Assembly (NCBI GenBank): GCA_016869335.1
Contig: VGEJ01000071.1
Span: 1 to 9,869 of the forward strand
DNA from: Alphaproteobacteria bacterium
Lineage (GTDB): Bacteria; Pseudomonadota; Alphaproteobacteria; VGEJ01
DNA length: 9,869 bases
Direction: 5' to 3'
Part shown: piece after piece, positions 5,871-9,869 of the stretch
Layout: the number at the start of each line of letters is the position of its first letter
Numbering within the stretch: the first letter of the stretch is position 1
The notes under the pieces: model-generated
What the model was told of the DNA's origin: nothing
The model's database searches: none
Seen by the model: the letters and a program-made list of their open reading frames with translations, nothing else
Position numbers and translations under genes: made by a program

Positions 5871-6484
5871 CACGGCACCGAGATGCCACGCTGCACGGCG
5901 GGTCGCCCGGCGATGGCGGCCTGCCAACGCTTGACGCTAGGATAATCGTCGATCGCGACGCCCTGCCACTCGGCGGTCCGGGTCCACGTCCAGCAGGCGA
6001 TGTCGGCGATCGAGTAGGCACGCGCCAGGTACGCGACGGCCGCGAGGCGCCGCTCCATCACGCCGTAGAGGCGGTTGGCCTCGGTCCGAAAGCGCTCGAT
6101 GGCGTAGGGCACCTTCTCCGGCACGAACTTAAGGAAGTGGTGCGCTTGGCCGAGCATCGGCCCGATGTGTCCGATCTGGAACATGAGCCATTGCACCACC
6201 TCGTGGCGAGCGGCCATCTCGGCCGGCATGAGCTTGCCCGTTTTCTCCGCCAGGTAGAGGAGAATGGCGCCGGAGTCGAGCAGGCTGTAGGGCTTGCCGC
6301 CCGGCCCTTCATTGTCAACGATGGCGGGAATCTTGTTGTTCGGGCTGATGGCCAGGAACTCAGGCTTGAACTGATCGCCTTTGAGGATGTCGATGGTGTG
6401 CACGCGATAGGGCAGCCCGACCTCCTCGAGCATGATGGAGACCTTCTGGCCGTTGGGGGTGCCGAACGTGTAGAGGTCGATCAT
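5870..6484 (-). CDS. yfcG: Glutathione S-transferase, Nu class, YfcG-like disulfide reductase
   Basis: A protein of 204 residues, normal for the family. The N-terminal thioredoxin-like domain (about 1-82) opens with MIDLYTFGTPNGQKVSIMLE; T9 and N11 of TPNG match the glutathione-binding motif of E. coli YfcG and YghU, which lack the usual Tyr/Ser/Cys catalytic residue. Next come FLAISPNNKIPAIVD with the cis-proline (43-57) and the glutathione-contacting LLDSGAILLYLAEKTG (68-83). The C-terminal helical domain has GPMLGQAHHF, YAIERF and YSIADIACW. YfcG uses glutathione as a disulfide-bond reductase in the cytoplasm, and this protein should do the same. GGAG lies 7 bases before the ATG at 6484. 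It is the first gene of a two-gene unit with the YbaK-like deacylase and is divergent from pstS. Confidence 0.9.
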   Translation of the reverse strand: MIDLYTFGTPNGQKVSIMLEEVGLPYRVHTIDILKGDQFKPEFLAISPNNKIPAIVDNEGPGGKPYSLLDSGAILLYLAEKTGKLMPAEMAARHEVVQWLMFQIGHIGPMLGQAHHFLKFVPEKVPYAIERFRTEANRLYGVMERRLAAVAYLARAYSIADIACWTWTRTAEWQGVAIDDYPSVKRWQAAIAGRPAVQRGISVP

Positions 6485-6562
6485 TGGTCAGCTCCGGTTC
6501 GATCGCTGGAGGGGCCGGGCCGCACGTTACACGCGGCGACGGCCGGGACCAACTCGGCGTTG

Positions 6563-6591
6563 GCGTCACGAAACCGTCACAGAACTGACGC
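6563..6591 (+). promoter_or_regulatory. Candidate Pho box (PhoB operator) of pstS
   Basis: Three 7-base units spaced exactly 11 bp apart: GCGTCAC (6563-6569), CCGTCAC (6574-6580) and CTGACGC (6585-6591), separated by GAAA and AGAA. The classic Pho box is CTGTCAT repeated with 4-base spacers. The units keep the GTCA core in the first two and CTG in the third, and the AT-rich spacers also fit. The site ends 78 bp before the pstS start codon in the intergenic gap shared with the divergent glutathione transferase gene, so PhoB activation under phosphate limitation is likely. Confidence 0.65.
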
Positions 6592-6669
6592 ATCCTCGTT
6601 ATGCCACTCCGGTATCTCGCCGTGGTGGCGCCGGTCAGGCGTCCCAGCCAACCGGAACGGAGTGGAGCA

Positions 6670-7653
6670 ATGCTGAAACGAGCAGTGCTGGCGGCGCTTG
6701 CGGCGGCGGCAGTCTCGCCCGTGGGCGTCGGCATGGCCGACGTCGACACGGGTCTGCCCGCCTACCAGGCGGTGAGCGGGATTTCGGGCAGTCTCAAGTC
6801 GATCGGATCGGACACCCTCAACAACCTCATGACGCTATGGGCCGAGGGTTTTCAGCGCATCTATCCGGACGTGAAGATCGAGATCGAGGGCAAGGGTTCC
6901 TCGACCGCGCCGCCGGCGCTGATAGCGGGCACGGCCCAGTTCGGGCCGATGTCGCGGCCGATGAAGGAGAAGGAAATCGACGAGTTCAAGGCGAAGTTCG
7001 GCTACGCGCCGACGGCGCTGCGCGTTGCCGTCGATGCGCTGGCCGTGTTCGTCCACAAGGACAACCCGATCCCCTGCCTGTCGTTGCAGCAGCTCGACGC
7101 GATCTTCTCCAAGACACGACGGAGCAACTACGCGAGCGACATCGTCACCTGGGGCGACGTCGGTCTGGCGGGCGACTGGGCCAAGGTGCCGGTGTCGCTC
7201 TACGGGCGCAATTCCGCCTCCGGAACGTACGGCTACTTCAAGGAAGTCGCGCTGTTCGCCGGCGACTACAAGGACACGGTCAAAGAGCAGCCCGGTTCCT
7301 CTGCGGTGGTTCAGGGCGTGGCCTCGGACAAGTCCGGCGTCGGCTACTCGGGTATCGGCTACAAGACCGCGGACGTACGGGCGGTCCCGATCGTGGCCGA
7401 TACGGGGGACTCCTGCGTCGAGCCCACAGAGGAGCACGCCTATTCCGGCGACTACCCGATCGCGCGGTTTCTCTATGTCTATCTGAACAGGAACCCGAAC
7501 GAGGCGCTCGATCCGCTGCGCGCCGAGTTCGTGCGGTTCGTCCTGTCTCGCGAGGGACAGGAGGCGACGGTGAAGGACGGCTACTTCCCCATGCCGGTGG
7601 ACACCGCCAAGGAGGATCTGGCGACGTTCGGCCTCACCTTCAGCGGCATGTAG
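6670..7653 (+). CDS. pstS: Phosphate ABC transporter substrate-binding protein
   Basis: A protein of 327 residues that binds inorganic phosphate in the periplasm and delivers it to PstCA. Residues 1-23 form a signal peptide, with cleavage likely after GMA. The PstS fold signatures are present: SLKSIGSDTLNNLM (41-54), KGSSTAPPALIAGTAQFGPMS (75-95) and the phosphate-loop segment GRNSASGTYGYFKE (179-192), with the later VGYSGIGYK. C136 and C249 could pair as a disulfide. The start at 6670 has GGAG 7 bases upstream and immediately gives the signal peptide; the open frame upstream adds 23 non-signal codons and is not used. The gene is preceded by a Pho-box candidate and followed by a terminator-like hairpin and then pstC, so it is probably the most highly expressed gene of the operon. 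Confidence 0.93.
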   Translation: MLKRAVLAALAAAAVSPVGVGMADVDTGLPAYQAVSGISGSLKSIGSDTLNNLMTLWAEGFQRIYPDVKIEIEGKGSSTAPPALIAGTAQFGPMSRPMKEKEIDEFKAKFGYAPTALRVAVDALAVFVHKDNPIPCLSLQQLDAIFSKTRRSNYASDIVTWGDVGLAGDWAKVPVSLYGRNSASGTYGYFKEVALFAGDYKDTVKEQPGSSAVVQGVASDKSGVGYSGIGYKTADVRAVPIVADTGDSCVEPTEEHAYSGDYPIARFLYVYLNRNPNEALDPLRAEFVRFVLSREGQEATVKDGYFPMPVDTAKEDLATFGLTFSGM

Positions 7654-7660
7654 CTCTCGA

Positions 7661-7691
7661 GCGCGGCGGGCCCGGCACCGGCCGCGCTTTT
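7661..7691 (+). terminator. Intrinsic terminator-like attenuator between pstS and pstC
   Basis: GCGCGGC (7661-7667) pairs with GCCGCGC (7681-7687) across a 13-base loop that can add two more pairs after a mismatch, and TTTT (7688-7691) follows. It starts 7 bases after the pstS stop and ends 20 bases before the pstC start. A partial terminator here would give more PstS than permease, as is usual for binding-protein-dependent transporters; it may also protect the pstS mRNA 3' end. Confidence 0.65.
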
Positions 7692-7711
7692 CCCCGCCAT
7701 GGCGCCTGACG

Positions 7712-9869
7712 ATGAACGAGACCGCGATCGAACCGACCCGGCCCGTCCCTGACATCAAGGCATCGGCCGTTACCTACCGGCGGTCGAAGAAGACCTCGCG
7801 TCGCGTCATCCTCATTGATCGTGCCGCCGACTTGATCATAACCTGGGGCGGCCTCGCTGTTATCGCGACCGTCTTCGCGATCATGGCGTTCCTGGTCTGG
7901 GTCGTTGTCCCACTGTTCACCGGGGGGGATGTGGTGGGCGAGGCGCGCTACCGCGTCGCCGATTTTCCTCAGCCGAACCTGCTCCTCACTTTGGAAGAAG
8001 AGAACGCGCTGGCGCTAGCGCTCAGCAGCGGTGGCCTGCTCCAGGTCTTCCATCCGGGCACCGGGCGCATGATCACGACGATCGGGCTCGATCTCGCGGC
8101 GCCGATCGCCGCGGTCGGCCGCACGCTCTCGGGCGACGACATCGCGTTGGGCTTCGCCGACGGCAGCGTCCGCCTCGGCCGCATCGCATTCGTTCCGTCA
8201 ACCTTGACGGCGTCGGCGGTGCCGGAGGGTCTGACGATCCTCGATGCGCGCGACCGGACCGACGGCCGCGCGGCGTTCTCCATCGTTCCGGGCAACCAGT
8301 TTCGCCGCGTCGAGCCGATGGCTCAGTTTGAGCCGCCGCAGCAGATTGCGGATGCCGGCGTCGCCATTGCGCACCTCGCCTACCGGATTGCCGGCACCGT
8401 GGAACGACCAACCCAGGCCCTTGTCACGGTGGATGCCCTCGGCAAGGTCCGCCTGGGTACCGCCCGGACCAAGAAGAATATGCTGACCAAGAAGGAGACG
8501 AGGACGGTCAGCGCGGTGGATCTGCCGCCGTTCCCGGGCGAGGTGGCCGTCGTCGGCCTGCTGCTGACCGAGCGTGCCGATCAGGTCTACGTCGGGCTGG
8601 CCGATGGCCGCATCGTCCGCTACAGCACCGTCGATCCCAAGGCGCCTGTCGTCACCGAGATCCGCCGGGTTGTCCCGGAGGGGGTCGGCCTGACCGCGCT
8701 GGGCTTTCTCAATGGCGAGCAGTCGATCGTGGTTGGTGGCTCGGACGGTTCAGTGAGCATCTGGTTCCGCTTGCCCGATCCGTCAGCCGGAACGGCGGAC
8801 CGGCTCGCGCTCACCCGCGCGCGGGTGCTGGAGCCGCATGGCGCGCCGGTGGTGGCGTTCGAGCCGAGCCGGCGCACCAAGACGTTCGTGAGCCTGTCGG
8901 CCGACGGCGAGGCTGTGGTTCGCCACGCCACCAGCGAGCAAGTCCTATTCCGCCTGACGGCGGGTGCTGAGCCCGGGCGCGGCAGCGCCCTCGCGCTGGC
9001 CCCGAAGGACGATGGCGTTCTGGCGGTGGCGGCCGACGGAAGGGCAGCGCGCTGGCTGTTGCGCATGGAGCACCCCGAGACGACGTGGGGAACGCTGTTC
9101 GGGCGGGTGTGGTACGAGGGTTACGGTGCGCCGGACTACACTTGGCAGTCGTCGTCCGGCACCGATACCTTCGAGCCCAAGCTCTCGCTCGTGCCGCTGG
9201 TGTTCGGTACCATCAAAGCGACGGTGTACTCGCTCCTGTTCGCGGTGCCGATCGCGCTGGTCGCGGCGATCTACACCTCGCAGTTCGTCCATCCCGGCGT
9301 GCGCGGAGCGGTCAAGCCGACGATGGAGATGATGGCGGGACTGCCCTCGGTGGTCCTGGGCTTCATCGCGGCGCTCATCCTCGCCCCGATCATCGAGGCG
9401 TGGATCGCGGCCGTCATCCTGGCGTTCGCCACCCTCCCGTTCGCGCTCTTGGCGGCGGCGCACCTGTGGCAGCTCCTGCCGCAGCGGCTTGCGCTTCGGC
9501 TCGACGGTATGCCGAAGCTGGCCCTGTTTGCGGTCGTCGGCGCCATCGCTCTCTACGCCGCCTACGCCCTCGGCCCGGCCTTCGAAAGGGCGATCTTCGC
9601 CGGTGACTTCCGGTTGTGGACAGCGGGGGCCGTAGGCAGCGATCTGCCGCTGATGACGTTGATCGCCTTCCCCTTTGTGTTTCTGGCCATCGCCGCCCTC
9701 GTCACGCGCTTGTTCGGCGCGCGCCTCGAGGCGTGGCGGCGCGCGGTGACCTTGCGCTGGTCAGGCGTGGGCGAGGCGGCGCGCTGGGCGGCGACGCTGG
9801 TTGCGAGCGGCATCGCCGCCTACGGGGTCGCGGTGATGTTCGACGCTTTGGGGATCGGCGTGCGCGGCG
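7712..9869 (+). CDS. pstC: Phosphate ABC transporter permease PstC, long form with periplasmic propeller-like insert, 3' end outside window
   Basis: The frame is open from 7712 to the window end, 719 codons, so it is already more than twice the length of ordinary PstC (about 320). The basic N-terminus (TYRRSKKTSRR) precedes transmembrane segment 1 (about 41-68), which puts residues 75-450 in the periplasm. That region is built of repeated short beta-strands with Gly-Asp turns, such as LGFADGSVRLGRI, VGLADGRIVRYS, VVGGSDGSVSIWF and VAADGRAARWLL, like WD40 blades. The permease core follows: membrane segment about 497-523, the EAA-like loop KPTMEMMAGLPSVVLGF (535-551), then segments about 552-588, 602-620, 647-666 and 692-712. 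GPAFERAIFAGDFRLW (621-636) is also seen in long pseudomonad-type PstC. The ATG has only a weak ribosome site; no other in-frame start exists back to 7688. PstA and PstB should follow. Confidence 0.88.
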   Translation, partial: MNETAIEPTRPVPDIKASAVTYRRSKKTSRRVILIDRAADLIITWGGLAVIATVFAIMAFLVWVVVPLFTGGDVVGEARYRVADFPQPNLLLTLEEENALALALSSGGLLQVFHPGTGRMITTIGLDLAAPIAAVGRTLSGDDIALGFADGSVRLGRIAFVPSTLTASAVPEGLTILDARDRTDGRAAFSIVPGNQFRRVEPMAQFEPPQQIADAGVAIAHLAYRIAGTVERPTQALVTVDALGKVRLGTARTKKNMLTKKETRTVSAVDLPPFPGEVAVVGLLLTERADQVYVGLADGRIVRYSTVDPKAPVVTEIRRVVPEGVGLTALGFLNGEQSIVVGGSDGSVSIWFRLPDPSAGTADRLALTRARVLEPHGAPVVAFEPSRRTKTFVSLSADGEAVVRHATSEQVLFRLTAGAEPGRGSALALAPKDDGVLAVAADGRAARWLLRMEHPETTWGTLFGRVWYEGYGAPDYTWQSSSGTDTFEPKLSLVPLVFGTIKATVYSLLFAVPIALVAAIYTSQFVHPGVRGAVKPTMEMMAGLPSVVLGFIAALILAPIIEAWIAAVILAFATLPFALLAAAHLWQLLPQRLALRLDGMPKLALFAVVGAIALYAAYALGPAFERAIFAGDFRLWTAGAVGSDLPLMTLIAFPFVFLAIAALVTRLFGARLEAWRRAVTLRWSGVGEAARWAATLVASGIAAYGVAVMFDALGIGVRG

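Noticed and set aside
5466..5945. Plus-strand open frames opposite the YbaK-like gene
   Set aside because: Antisense to a complete YbaK domain; no recognisable protein features.
6835..7758. Minus-strand open frame of 307 codons opposite pstS
   Set aside because: Low-complexity Arg/Val/His composition, no motif, and it lies antisense to a clear PstS with a signal peptide and phosphate-binding motifs.
8945..9463. Minus-strand open frame rich in Arg, Asp, Glu and His within pstC
   Set aside because: Its charged repetitive look comes from the antisense of GC-rich membrane-protein codons; the plus frame encodes a coherent permease.
1..9869. CRISPR array, tRNA or rRNA genes, transposase, toxin-antitoxin or phage defence genes
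   Set aside because: I looked for regularly spaced repeats, tRNA-like arms and the usual protein motifs on both strands and saw none I could support.

Overview
The window is a GC-rich, densely packed stretch of bacterial chromosome with short intergenic gaps and several ATGA or TGATG stop/start overlaps. The gene families point to an alphaproteobacterium, perhaps of the Rhodospirillales type: a Nu-class (YfcG-like) glutathione transferase, a YbaK-type deacylase, a short single-Sel1-repeat protein, a small secreted two-cysteine protein, and a large PstC behind a Pho-box-like 11-bp repeat. This placement is inferred from protein resemblance and base composition, not from a marker gene. I see no rRNA, tRNA, CRISPR array, intact transposase or phage gene.

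Layout. (1) Positions 1-1250, plus strand: the C-terminal part of a biotin-dependent carboxyltransferase subunit (pyruvate carboxylase B / oxaloacetate decarboxylase alpha type), overlapped by ATGA with a free-standing biotin carboxyl carrier protein. (2) Positions 1292-4027, minus strand: a three-gene run of a PaaK-like aryl/acyl-CoA ligase, an enoyl-CoA hydratase family protein (ATGA overlap) and, about 100 bp on, a small polytopic membrane protein. (3) Positions 4207-4616: a frameshifted and truncated GNAT acetyltransferase remnant, followed by a segment lower in GC and rich in hairpins. (4) Positions 4617-5260: a small secreted protein convergent with a Sel1-repeat protein. Their reading frames overlap by 172 bp, with two strong hairpins at the junction. 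(5) Positions 5376-6484, minus strand: a coupled pair of YfcG-like glutathione transferase and YbaK/EbsC deacylase. (6) Positions 6670-9869, plus strand: the start of a phosphate ABC transporter operon, pstS and then a large pstC with a periplasmic propeller-like insert that runs off the window. A three-copy 11-bp-period Pho-box candidate precedes pstS, and a terminator-like hairpin separates pstS from pstC.

How the genes work together. The ligase and hydratase pair would activate an acid to its CoA thioester and then act on an enoyl-CoA; the substrate cannot be read from the sequence. The carboxyltransferase and carrier would form one biotin enzyme with a biotin carboxylase expected upstream of the window. 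PstS and PstC take up inorganic phosphate, with PstA, PstB and probably PhoU expected beyond the right edge. I see no clear new multi-gene system. The least explained parts are the hairpin cluster at 4464-4589, the lost 3' boundary of the secreted-protein gene, and the extracytoplasmic domain of PstC.
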